Assembly (NCBI RefSeq): GCF_018619335.1
Contig: NZ_JAHHDX010000054.1
Span: 1-42,139 of the forward strand
DNA: 42,139 bases
Direction of reading: 5' to 3'
From: Alteromonas sp. ALT199
Lineage (GTDB): Bacteria > Pseudomonadota > Gammaproteobacteria > Enterobacterales > Alteromonadaceae
Below the pieces are notes generated by a model. That model did no database searches, had not been told where the DNA came from, and was given only the letters and a program-made list of their open reading frames with translations. Position numbers and translations under genes: made by a program. This document shows positions 25,011 through 33,689 of the stretch, in pieces. Each line of letters begins with the position of its first letter. The stretch's first letter is position 1.

Positions 25011-26177
25011 ATGCCTATCGCATTATTTGCGTTAACGTTAAGTGCGTTTGCTATTGGCACAACAGAGTTCGTGATAGTGGGGCTTGTGCCTACTATTGCG
25101 ACAGACCTTGGCGTTACATTACCAAGTGCAGGCTTACTCGTTAGCTTGTACGCAGTTGGTGTTGCCGTTGGCGCACCAGTTCTTACCGCCCTTACGGGAA
25201 AGTGGAATAGAAAACATGTTCTACTTAGCTTAATGGCGCTATTTGTGGCAGGCAACATTCTTGCCTGGCAAGCCCCTAGCTACGAGAGCTTAATTTTAGC
25301 TCGCATATTGACAGGCCTAGCGCACGGGGTGTTCTTTTCTATAGGTTCTACTATTGCTACAGGGCTAGTGGCGAAAGAAAAAGAAGCCAGTGCTATTGCT
25401 ATCATGTTTACTGGCTTAACAGTAGCTCTTGTGACCGGCGTGCCTTTAGGTACCTGGATTGGTCAAAACTTTGGTTGGAGAGCAACCTTCCTAGTCGTGT
25501 CTGCGCTAGGTACTATTGCGTTAATTGGTAGTGCGTTGCTGGTACCGAATAATCTTAAGCAAAGTAAACCTGCTGCGTTAAGTGAACAAATGAAGGTGTT
25601 GGTTCAGCCTCGTCTTGTGTTGGTGTATTTGATGACGATTTTGGGCTACGGCGGTACGTTTACGGCATTCACTTACCTTGCCCCTATATTGCAGGAAGAG
25701 GCGGGTTTTGCGCCCTCAGCCATTAGCTTAATTATGCTGATTTACGGAGTATCCGTCGCGGTAGGCAATATTTATGGCGGTAAGCTTGCTGACAAAAAAG
25801 GGCCAATTCGCGCACTAACGATCATATTTTCAGCCCTTGCAGTTATCTTATTTGCGCTGACATTTACCATGGACAGTAAAGTTGCCGCAGTGATCACTGT
25901 TTTAGTGTGGGGCGCCTTTGCTTTTGGCAATGTTCCGGGGCTTCAGGTTTACGTTGTTCAATTAGCAGAGAAGTTTACTCCCAATGCCGTTGATGTTGCC
26001 TCAGGCTTAAACATCGCTGCATTTAACATAGGCATAGCGGTGGGCTCAATTCTAGGTGGCGCAATTGTCGATGGCATGAAGCTATCAGATACCGCATGGA
26101 TTGGTGCACTTATCTCAGTCGCAGCCTTAGTTGTTACTCGCTATAGCGGCTATTTAGACAAGCGCGCACACGCGTGA
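25011..26177 (+). CDS. MFS transporter, drug/sugar efflux type (AraJ/YdhP-like)
   Basis: A 388-residue major facilitator with 12 predicted helices. FAIGTTEFVIVGLVPTIA at the start and ARILTGLAHGVFFSIGS are typical of the AraJ/YdhP/SotB group of exporters. Its substrate is unknown; these proteins usually export sugars, purines or drugs. The start at 25011 is fixed by GAGGAT 8 bases upstream. The divergent LysR gene is its probable regulator. Confidence 0.88.
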   Translation: MPIALFALTLSAFAIGTTEFVIVGLVPTIATDLGVTLPSAGLLVSLYAVGVAVGAPVLTALTGKWNRKHVLLSLMALFVAGNILAWQAPSYESLILARILTGLAHGVFFSIGSTIATGLVAKEKEASAIAIMFTGLTVALVTGVPLGTWIGQNFGWRATFLVVSALGTIALIGSALLVPNNLKQSKPAALSEQMKVLVQPRLVLVYLMTILGYGGTFTAFTYLAPILQEEAGFAPSAISLIMLIYGVSVAVGNIYGGKLADKKGPIRALTIIFSALAVILFALTFTMDSKVAAVITVLVWGAFAFGNVPGLQVYVVQLAEKFTPNAVDVASGLNIAAFNIGIAVGSILGGAIVDGMKLSDTAWIGALISVAALVVTRYSGYLDKRAHA

Positions 26178-26379
26178 GCGACGAAGCGCCCATAAAACGC
26201 CACCGATTTGGGGTTGAAACTGGCGTAAATGGGCTTATCAAAGAATGCTAACACAAGAGCTTTGCAATGAAAGAAGCGGGGGGGATCACATTGGCCTGCA
26301 CTTCAGAGGTAATACGCAGCCGGTAGAAAACGCTATGCAGCGCATTGCCGACTACGTATTACCTCACTTTCATAAATAA
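26178..26379 (+). pseudogene. possible gene remnant between the MFS and aldo/keto reductase genes
   Basis: No complete gene fits here. One frame starting at GTG 26174, overlapping the MFS stop, reads 22 plausible residues (including KRHRFGVETGVNGLIKE) and then stops. A different frame from ATG 26245 reads 44 residues that look like the end of a protein (GLHFRGNTQPVENAMQRIAD and on to PHFHK) and stops at 26379. A G7 run sits between. This could be a decayed gene whose product I cannot name, or chance. Confidence 0.35.
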
Positions 26380-26400
26380 CGGAACCAACAAGGAGGCATC

Positions 26401-27237
26401 ATGCCGAATGTAAATCAGTCACAAACTAAAATTCCTTCACTAGGTGTAGGCACGTTTCGTTTAAAAGACGATGAAGCCTATAACAGTGTGACAATGGCAC
26501 TTGAAGTGGGCTTCCGTCATATTGATACGGCGCAAATTTACGGCAACGAAGAAGCGGTAGGCCGTGCTATTAAAGATGCTATTACAAACAATGTCGTTGC
26601 TCGCGAAGACCTTTACGTCACCACCAAGGTGTGGAATGACAAGCTGAATAAAGCAAGCTTTATGGATAGCGTAAAAGAAAGTTTGGAAAAGCTTCAACTG
26701 TCGTACGTTGACCTATTACTTATTCATTGGCCGTCACCGGAAAACGGCGAAAGCATGGAAGAATATTTAGGCGAATTATTGCGCGTTAAGGAACTAGGGC
26801 TGACAAGAGAAATTGGTATTTCTAATTTCACTGTTGCGCAAATTGAAGAAGCGGTGAGCATTCTGGGTGAGGGCGTAATCGCCACGAACCAGGTAGAGGT
26901 GCACCCTTATCTGACCAATGAAAACGTACGTGCAGCATGCGAAAAACATGGCATCACAGTTACAGGATATATGCCGTTTGCTGTTGGCAAAGTGCTAAAA
27001 GACGAGACTATTACTGCGATTGCAGATAAGCATGGTGTAAGCACTGCTGAAGTGGTTGTAGCCTGGGAGCTGGCCCATGGTTTAGTGACTATTCCATCGT
27101 CGACTAAGCGCAAAAATTTGGAATCCAATTTCAAAGCGCTTGAACTTAACTTAGATGCAGAGGATATCGCAAAAATTGATGCGCTAGATTGTGGCGACCG
27201 TCAAGCTAACCCAGATTTTTCACCTGCGTGGGACTAA
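26401..27237 (+). CDS. aldo/keto reductase, 2,5-diketo-D-gluconate reductase type
   Basis: A 278-residue (alpha/beta)8-barrel NADPH oxidoreductase. The catalytic tetrad is D42 and Y47 (HIDTAQIYGNE), K76 (TTKVW) and H109 (LLIHWPSP); PSSTKRKNLESNF near the end binds the NADPH phosphate. It most resembles DkgB-like enzymes that reduce small aldehydes and keto sugars. AAGGAGG lies before the ATG, a very strong ribosome site. It may share transcription with the MFS gene. Confidence 0.9.
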   Translation: MPNVNQSQTKIPSLGVGTFRLKDDEAYNSVTMALEVGFRHIDTAQIYGNEEAVGRAIKDAITNNVVAREDLYVTTKVWNDKLNKASFMDSVKESLEKLQLSYVDLLLIHWPSPENGESMEEYLGELLRVKELGLTREIGISNFTVAQIEEAVSILGEGVIATNQVEVHPYLTNENVRAACEKHGITVTGYMPFAVGKVLKDETITAIADKHGVSTAEVVVAWELAHGLVTIPSSTKRKNLESNFKALELNLDAEDIAKIDALDCGDRQANPDFSPAWD

Positions 27238-27267
27238 TCGGAAAAATCACCTTGTTAAGGAGCTTTC

Positions 27268-27324
27268 ATGCAAACTAACGTTTGGCAATTTGAACAAGGC
27301 GCTGCGATTTTCAAAAGAAGATAA
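27268..27324 (+). pseudogene. 18-codon frame with strong ribosome site, likely a truncated gene start
   Basis: AAGGAG stands 7 bases before an ATG at 27268, but the frame stops after 18 codons (MQTNVWQFEQGA...). It lies 30 bases after the aldo/keto reductase stop, where a further operon gene would be expected, and runs up to the convergent GGDEF gene. I read it as the surviving start of a lost gene; a real microprotein is possible. Confidence 0.35.
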
Positions 27325-27346
27325 GCGAAAAACGGTGGTTGCGGTC

Positions 27347-29104
27347 TTATAAAGCCGGAACGATTAAGTTTCTTCCTTTATCTTTGGCAACGTATAGTGC
27401 TTTATCAGCTCGTCTAAAGGCTTCGACAATATCGTCGGAGTCTTTGCATAAGGTCCAACCTATGCATGCTCCCAACTTCCTGTCATCAATTGATGCGATG
27501 GTTAATTGGTTTATAGCATAGTGGAGGGCTTCCAATTGCTTCGCAAATTCCTCGGCTTCGTTAGACTGGTTATCATTAGGCTGTGTGATGCGTTTTGCAA
27601 TGGCAAACTCTTCTCCACCATAGCGCGCTGCTACTTGCTCTTCATCATTAAACGGCGCGAGAACGTTAGCAATGCCTTTTAGTACTTCGTCACCTACATC
27701 GTGCCCAAATGTATCGTTGATACTTTTGAAGTGATCTAAGTCGATTAGCGCAATGGCTAGCGCGTCATGATCGTGTAAGGTTTTATCAAACGTATTGTCT
27801 ACGAACATATCCAGCGTACGACGATTGGGTAATTCGGTTAAGCTGTCTTTAGCAGCCAGTTCTGCCAAAGTGCTATTCGTTTGTTCGAGTGCAAGGGTGC
27901 GCTCTTTTACCAGTGCTTCTAATTTAGATGCCTGCTCACTTTTTAATTGTGCAGCTTGTTTCTGAGCATCTCTTTCTCGCTGCACGACTTTGACCATGTA
28001 GCTTGCGGTTAGTGACACAATGAAAAGGCAAGTTGTAACCAGCCCCGTCATAAATGTAGCAACAGGTTCGAGGTAAAGATCAACATCAAAAAGGGCGATA
28101 ATTACGAGAAATAGCGTACTTATTGCTACGGGGGACATGGCTGCTGCCAGCCACTTAGCTCGGTCAGAGCCCCTTTTATGCTCTACATAAATAACGATTC
28201 CAGCAATTAAAATGTAGGGGAAAAACAATACGACTGGCAGCCTTAAAGCTACATCTAACCCTACAGTTTTCCACAATAGTAAGCCCAGTAGTGGCAATAT
28301 GGCACAAAATAGTTTAATGGTTTTGGCGCCGTATACCGTGTGATCTTGTCTAGCAAGGGTTTGGTATAGAACCCAAAATGCGGTCATTAATACCGAGTAT
28401 ATACTTACTGCGTAACTAATATCGTTGAAGCTAGGCGTATTTGGCCAAAAAAGCTCAAAGGCGTAGCCAAATACTCTAAAAAACCAAAACGTTGTAGCAA
28501 AGATAAAAGATGCAAAGCTTAAAAATACTAAGTTTCGACTTGTGATATAGCCTAATAAGCTCAATGCGGTTAAAAGCGCCATCGCGCCAAAGAACGCCAT
28601 GTCCCTTTGCAACGTTTTCGTATTTAGATTGCTGATAAATTCTGGCGTCGCCACAGCAAAGCTATAACGCAGTATTTCACCTCTCATATATCCGCTGAAT
28701 TCAGTTGTAGCTGATGGTGCTAAAATAGAAGGAAATTGATAGTTTGGTGAATTAATTGGGCGCGTATGAAAGGGGGAGCTATCACCCGTCTTCCACGTTT
28801 CATTACCATCGGTGACGACCAGTTCTTTCATGGCGGGAAAGTTTACTGAAAACCAAACGGGAATCGCTTTATTACGCTGGTTGCTCACCTGTACTTTGAA
28901 GTGTAAATATTGGGATGGCGTTCGTTCTAGTAGCGCCGTGTCATCAACCCACTTCTCATCGCCTGCGAGGGTAGGGCTATTGCTTAGCGTATAAATTACG
29001 TCTTTGTCTAATTGTAATAGTGCACTATCGTTGGCAAATTCAACTGCTGTTACCGAATGACTAACACACACTGCAGTAAGCCAAGCTAGTAATACTCGCA
29101 GCAT
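27347..29104 (-). CDS. diguanylate cyclase with 7TM sensory domain
   Basis: A 585-residue membrane protein. A signal-like N-terminus leads into an extracytoplasmic beta-rich domain (7TMR-DISMED2 type, about 25-150). About seven membrane helices follow (165-375), then a coiled coil and a C-terminal GGDEF domain. The active-site motif is intact, YGGEEF (GGEEF at 496-500), with LTELPNRR and DLDHFKSINDTFGH upstream. There is no RxxD inhibitory site five residues before it (EEQV instead), so product inhibition may be absent. It should make cyclic di-GMP in response to an extracellular ligand. AAGGACGGAG precedes the ATG. Confidence 0.9.
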   Translation of the reverse strand: MLRVLLAWLTAVCVSHSVTAVEFANDSALLQLDKDVIYTLSNSPTLAGDEKWVDDTALLERTPSQYLHFKVQVSNQRNKAIPVWFSVNFPAMKELVVTDGNETWKTGDSSPFHTRPINSPNYQFPSILAPSATTEFSGYMRGEILRYSFAVATPEFISNLNTKTLQRDMAFFGAMALLTALSLLGYITSRNLVFLSFASFIFATTFWFFRVFGYAFELFWPNTPSFNDISYAVSIYSVLMTAFWVLYQTLARQDHTVYGAKTIKLFCAILPLLGLLLWKTVGLDVALRLPVVLFFPYILIAGIVIYVEHKRGSDRAKWLAAAMSPVAISTLFLVIIALFDVDLYLEPVATFMTGLVTTCLFIVSLTASYMVKVVQRERDAQKQAAQLKSEQASKLEALVKERTLALEQTNSTLAELAAKDSLTELPNRRTLDMFVDNTFDKTLHDHDALAIALIDLDHFKSINDTFGHDVGDEVLKGIANVLAPFNDEEQVAARYGGEEFAIAKRITQPNDNQSNEAEEFAKQLEALHYAINQLTIASIDDRKLGACIGWTLCKDSDDIVEAFRRADKALYVAKDKGRNLIVPAL

Positions 29105-29313
29105 TCTCCGTCCTTGTTCGTTTACTTATCGCTTGATAATTGAATATAGCACAGCGTTTTAAATTTGAAGTGTCCGAAAAAGAAAACAAAAGTATAAAAA
29201 ATTTAGATTAACCTTCGCTATTTTCTCGACAACGCGAGTTTGACAACACACAAATTGAGAATGACAAAATGTAGAGAGAAAGCTGCGTTAAAAGCAGTGT
29301 GACCTCTTTGTTT

Positions 29314-30042
29314 TTATAAACCCAATAACTCCTTGAGCCTTTTTAGGTAGCGTCGACTTACTGGAATTGTGTCCCCCGTATTCATCAACAGTGTTGCTGA
29401 ACCATTATCTAGTCGCTGTATTTCGTTCACAAATCGAAGCTGAACCAAGTATTGTCGATGACACCGGACTAAGGTGGTTTTTTCTTCAAGGGTTTTTAAC
29501 GTAAGCTGGGTATCAGCTAGCTGTTCTGCTGTTTTAATATGAACTCCGGCCACATCGCTATAGGCATAGTGAATATCTGTTTCAGGTATAAGTAGAATGC
29601 GCTGGTGGCCCGCGCAGGGTATATGGTCGAGTTTAGACGAAGCTACACTTTGAAGGTTGGGGTGGGGCAGCGTTCTCTTTTTTAATTTAGTGAGTGTTTT
29701 TTGCAAACGTTCTGGTTCAACAGGTTTGAGTAAGTAATCGAACGCATTATCCTCAAATGCGCGAAGAGCATATTGTTCGAAAGCGGTCACGAGAACGACA
29801 TAAGGCATTGTCTCTAAATCTAACATCGCCAACAAATCTAAGCCGGATAGCTGCGGCATTTCGATATCGAGAAACACTACATCTGGTTTGTGACGTTTTA
29901 TCAGTTCTAGCCCTTCAATTGCATTTGCGGCCTCAGCAAGCACGTCAATTTCACGAGTTTCTTTTAAAAGCTGTTCTAATTCTTCACGGGCGAGTGGCTC
30001 GTCGTCAATCACCAGCGCTGTTAAAACTGAATTATTAGACAT
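29314..30042 (-). CDS. btsR: LytTR response regulator, BtsR-like
   Basis: A 242-residue response regulator (E. coli BtsR/YehT about 239). The receiver domain has VIDDEP, phospho-acceptor D59 in VVFLDIEMPQLSG, and the K of YLLKPVEPERL. The C-terminal half is a LytTR DNA-binding domain (DIHYAYSDVAGVHIKT, TLVRCHRQYLVQL, TIPVSRRYLKRL). It begins 9 bases after the sensor gene, forming one operon. Its likely target is the CstA-family gene upstream, where repeats resembling the BtsR motif are present. Confidence 0.88.
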   Translation of the reverse strand: MSNNSVLTALVIDDEPLAREELEQLLKETREIDVLAEAANAIEGLELIKRHKPDVVFLDIEMPQLSGLDLLAMLDLETMPYVVLVTAFEQYALRAFEDNAFDYLLKPVEPERLQKTLTKLKKRTLPHPNLQSVASSKLDHIPCAGHQRILLIPETDIHYAYSDVAGVHIKTAEQLADTQLTLKTLEEKTTLVRCHRQYLVQLRFVNEIQRLDNGSATLLMNTGDTIPVSRRYLKRLKELLGL

Positions 30043-30051
30043 TTAACATCT

Positions 30052-31737
30052 TCACTTTTCAGATTGATTGGTTATAGGGATAGTAAACGACATACGAGTA
30101 AACTGAAGAGGGTTACACTCTATGACCAACCCTGACTGTGCCCCGAATTGATGGACAAGTCGTTTATCTACAATATCCATACCTAAGCCAGTGTGTTTCT
30201 CTGCTTTGTGTTTAAACAGCCCTGCATTATCTTCTACGCGAACACACAATTTGTTTTCGTTGGTGCAACTTGCTTTTATAAGCAATGTACCGCCCTCAAT
30301 ACGCTGGGCTATACCATGTTTAACCGCGTTTTCTACAAGAGGTTGTAGCGTAAAACTAGGTAGAAGCGTCGTCAAAGTATCGTTGTCATACTCGATAATG
30401 ACATTTAAACGTTCTGCAAAGCGGGCTTTTTCAATGGCAAGATAAGCATTCACATGATCTAATTCTTCTTTAAATGTAACCACCGCGGTGTTTTGCTTAA
30501 GGTTACTTCTAAAGAAGCGAGACAAACTCAGTACTAAGTCTCGAGCACTTTTGGGGTCCCGACGAACAATAGCGCTTATTGTATTGAGCGCGTTAAATAG
30601 GAAGTGAGGGTTGACCTGTGCATGCAGTAGTTTGATCTCAGATTGCGAGAGCAGATCTTTTTGTTGCTGATACGCGCCGTAAACAATCTGACTAGACAGC
30701 AACTGAGCAATCCCTTCAGCCATAGATAGAGTAACGGTCGACATTAACTTTCTTTTGGGCTCATAAAGTTTAATTGTACCAACTACCTCAGTCCCCGAAT
30801 GCAGAGGAATAATAAGTACAGAACCCAACGGACAATATTCATCCAGCGTACATTGATAAAGCCTTTCAGCACCGTCTAAATGAACAATCTTGTTGTTATT
30901 AATGGATTCCATTGTACTTGCTGAAGATATTAGCGTGTCTGGAAGGTGATGATCGTCTCCCTTACCAATGAACGCTAAAATCTTTTCTGTGTCAGTAATG
31001 GCGACTGCGCCAACGTTGGTTTCTTCATATACGATGCGCGCAATTTTTTCTGCGTTTACACGATTAAACCCGGTAGTCAAAAGGCCAACAGAACGGTCTG
31101 CAATGGAAAGTGCGCGCCTCGAGAACGTGGCAGAATATTTTTCAAAAATAGTTTTTTTGTCAGATAAAATGCTTATAAATAGTGCTGCGCCTACAGAGTT
31201 GGCAATAATCATAGGTGCAGCAATAGCACTCACCAGCGCATAGGATTTTTCAAACGGGGTGGCCACGGTAAGTAAAATGGCCATTTGAAAAAGCTCAGCT
31301 ACAAAGGTGATAGCGCCAACTTTAAAAGGGTTAAACAGCGCTAGCCTTTTATTGCGTCTAACATAGTAAACATGCATCACCCCACCGATTAAACCTTCCA
31401 ACGTAGTTGATATTGCACAGGCTACATCGGTGAAGCCTCCCAATGAGTAGCGATGAAGGCCGCCAGTTAATCCAACTGCAAACCCTACCTCGGGCCCACC
31501 AAGCAATCCGCCTATAACAGCGCCAATGGCTCGCGTATTGGCAATAGCATCATCGATTTGCAAACCAAAATAAGTTCCCAATATGCAAAATGAAGAAAAG
31601 ACAACATATACCAAGTAGCGGTGCTTTCGATGAGAGGAAATACTTAGTATTGGAAGGAATAGCGGGGTTTTGCTAAGCAAATAAGCCAATACAAGGTAAA
31701 CACACATTTGCTGAAGAAGAGAAAGTATGAGTTCCAT
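30052..31737 (-). CDS. btsS: LytS-type sensor histidine kinase, BtsS-like pyruvate sensor
   Basis: A 561-residue kinase, the same length as E. coli BtsS. Order: 5TM-LYT membrane domain (1-195), GAF-like domain (about 220-345), then a His kinase domain with H378 in QVNPHFLFNALN and an ATPase domain with LQPLVENAVKHG and GLGMDIV. R69, R96, C107 and S110 line up, with a constant offset of three, with the residues I recall as pyruvate-binding in E. coli BtsS (R72, R99, C110, S113). It should therefore sense external pyruvate at the inner membrane. It forms an operon with btsR. Confidence 0.88.
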   Translation of the reverse strand: MELILSLLQQMCVYLVLAYLLSKTPLFLPILSISSHRKHRYLVYVVFSSFCILGTYFGLQIDDAIANTRAIGAVIGGLLGGPEVGFAVGLTGGLHRYSLGGFTDVACAISTTLEGLIGGVMHVYYVRRNKRLALFNPFKVGAITFVAELFQMAILLTVATPFEKSYALVSAIAAPMIIANSVGAALFISILSDKKTIFEKYSATFSRRALSIADRSVGLLTTGFNRVNAEKIARIVYEETNVGAVAITDTEKILAFIGKGDDHHLPDTLISSASTMESINNNKIVHLDGAERLYQCTLDEYCPLGSVLIIPLHSGTEVVGTIKLYEPKRKLMSTVTLSMAEGIAQLLSSQIVYGAYQQQKDLLSQSEIKLLHAQVNPHFLFNALNTISAIVRRDPKSARDLVLSLSRFFRSNLKQNTAVVTFKEELDHVNAYLAIEKARFAERLNVIIEYDNDTLTTLLPSFTLQPLVENAVKHGIAQRIEGGTLLIKASCTNENKLCVRVEDNAGLFKHKAEKHTGLGMDIVDKRLVHQFGAQSGLVIECNPLQFTRMSFTIPITNQSEK

Positions 31738-31794
31738 GCGGTTTAATACAAAGGCTTATTGAAAGGTTGTTGTGATTATACCGTTTTTAAATGC

Positions 31795-31835
31795 AAAAAA
31801 GTTAATGACCGCCTCAAAAAAGAGGCGGCTTAACA
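31795..31835 (-). terminator. Rho-independent terminator after the cstA-family gene
   Basis: Read on the minus strand: GTTAAG-CCGCCTC-TTTTTT-GAGGCGG-TCA-TTAAC followed by six T. The long stem lies between the cstA-family stop and btsS, so btsSR are probably transcribed mainly on their own. Confidence 0.85.
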
Positions 31836-31874
31836 TATTACGTGACTAGGACCTTACGCGACTAGGATCCGTGC

Positions 31875-33367
31875 TTAGGCATCGACAGCTTGTGATGGCT
31901 TTTGTGATGTTACTTCTACAGGTTCAAGCGGAGTTTCACCTTTGCCTTTAGATATACGGATAACGTATATAGTCGTCGCTAGCGATACAACAATTCCAAT
32001 AGCCGTTGATATATTCATTGCCATGCCGAAACCTAACAAATCATTGTTTAAAATGAATGTAACACAAACTGCGGTCATAAAAATGGCAGGGACAGTCGTG
32101 ATCCAGTGGAGTTTGTTGTGGCGAAGTAGATATGCAGAGGCTGTCCATAGCATCATAACTGCGGTTGTCTGGTTAGCGAAACCAAAGTAGCGCCATATAA
32201 TTCCGAAGTCTACTTGCGTTAAAATGCCACCTAAGACAAATAAAGGCATTGCCATATATAGTCGGTTACGGATCCCTTTTTGTTCTACATTAAAGTACTC
32301 GGCCATTATTAGACGACTTGAACGAAAGGCAGTATCGCCTGAAGTAATAGGTAAAATAATCACGCCTAGAAAAGCGAGAACACCGCCAAAAACGCCTAAA
32401 AGACCAAATGACGACGCATATACAACGTTACCTGGCCCACCGTCTTTAATTGCCGCAGATAGAGCCTCTAGGTTGTCAAAGAAAGAAAGTGCAATAGCAC
32501 ACCAAATAAGCGCGATAATACCTTCGCCGATCATTGCGCCAAAGAATACAAAACGGCCGTTTTTTTCGTTTTCCATACAGCGAGCCATAAGGGGAGATTG
32601 CGTTGCGTGAAAACCTGATATAGCGCCACATGCAATAGTAATAAAGAGCGCTGGCCACAGCGGCATATCGTTAGGGTTAAGGTTAGTCAACATATCGCTT
32701 GCTGAAAACTGACTCAAAATTGAGTGCTGGTCAGAATAGCTGGCGGCGGCCAATAAACCACTGACATAAAGATAAGAAGAGCGCCAAAAAGCGGATATAA
32801 ACGGCCTATAATTTTATCAACGGGCACAATAGTAGCTACTACATAGTAGGCAAAGATAATAGCGACCATAACCCCAGCTTCAATGTGCCAAGAGGTTTGA
32901 TCGTTCACCAAGTTAGTAATCATGCTAGCTGGAGCGGAAACAAAAACCACACCCACTAAAAGCAGCAGAACAATCGCGAAAAAGTTCATGAAGTGCTTAG
33001 CGCCACGGCCCAAATAGCGGCCGGAAAGATTAGGTACCGATTCGCCTTTATTTCGAACCGACAGCATACCTGAAAAATAGTCGTGCACAGCACCTGCAAA
33101 TATACAGCCCAATACTATCCAAAGCATGGCGGCTGGGCCATAAAGTGCGCCCATTATTGGGCCAAATATGGGGCCTACACCGGCAATGTTGAGCAACTGT
33201 ACCAAATACACTTTCGGCGTTGACATGGGTACAAAATCGACCCCGTCTTTTTGCGTATGTGCTGGAGTAGGGCGAGCAGGAGTGATTCCGAATACCTTTT
33301 CAACAAAGGCACCATAAATGAAATAGCCAGCAATGAGCGCGACTACACAGATTAGAAACAATATCAC
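31875..33367 (-). pseudogene. CstA/BtsT-family pyruvate/peptide transporter gene with a one-base frameshift
   Basis: The two parts of one CstA-family transporter lie in different frames. The N-terminal part starts at GTG 33367 (AAGGA upstream) and reads normally to GALLIFMSV, after which the frame leads to a stop at 32714. The C-terminal part resumes in another frame at LLAAASYSD near 32755 and continues to the stop at 31875. Restoring one G on the minus strand at the CC of 32758-32759 (GTGGTTT to GTGGGTTT) would give SVGLLAAASY and an intact protein of about 497 residues, a normal size for the short CstA type. It may be a real inactivating mutation or a sequencing error in a G run. CstA/BtsT proteins import pyruvate (some also peptides), which fits the adjoining btsSR. 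Confidence 0.85.
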
Positions 33368-33436
33368 AGGGCGTTGTCCTTATTGTTTTTAAATTAGGTT
33401 TGTAAATAGTAAGTTCGACGATGTTTTAAATAGGTT

Positions 33437-33500
33437 AATAAAGTGAAAGTGTGTATGCATTGAAAATTGTAGTGAGCGGTCGCATAGCAAATTAAGCGGT
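33437..33500 (-). promoter_or_regulatory. predicted BtsR-controlled promoter of the cstA-family gene
   Basis: On the minus strand, ACCGCTTA (33500-33493) and ACCGCTCA (33480-33473) form a direct repeat separated by 12 bases. Both fit the E. coli BtsR/YehT motif ACC(G/A)CT(C/T)A as I remember it, with reported spacing near 13. Downstream lie a weak -35 TTTCAA (33465-33460), a 17-base spacer and a weak -10 TTTATT (33442-33437), as expected for a promoter needing an activator. The start codon is about 70 bases further. Confidence 0.6.
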
Positions 33501-33640
33501 AGGCAATATGTAATTTCGCTCTACTGTTACGCAGCGTAAAATGCTAAAATCCGCGCAATTATTTGCCAAGCCGTATCAAGCGTTTTACCGCAATACTTCA
33601 TTTGCGCGGAAAAGCATTGCTTATCCATTACAAAACGCGC

Positions 33641-33661
33641 CCGTAAACTAAGAATTTACGG
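33641..33661 (+). promoter_or_regulatory. hairpin in the prfC leader
   Basis: CCGTAAA-CTAAGAA-TTTACGG, a perfect 7-base-pair stem ending 28 bases before the prfC ATG. There is no U-run behind it, so it is not a terminator. No clear Shine-Dalgarno sequence precedes prfC. The role is unknown; the rest of the 33501-33689 interval shows no gene. Confidence 0.35.
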
Positions 33662-33689
33662 GGATAATAGATAACGAAGATTAGTATTA

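Noticed and set aside
32224..32610. A 128-codon plus-strand frame over the cstA-family gene
   Set aside because: Antisense shadow of conserved transporter sequence with no ribosome site.
32714..33367. The N-terminal half of the cstA-family gene as a separate 217-residue protein
   Set aside because: The conserved sequence continues in another frame immediately after SV; the last 14 residues are a frameshift tail.
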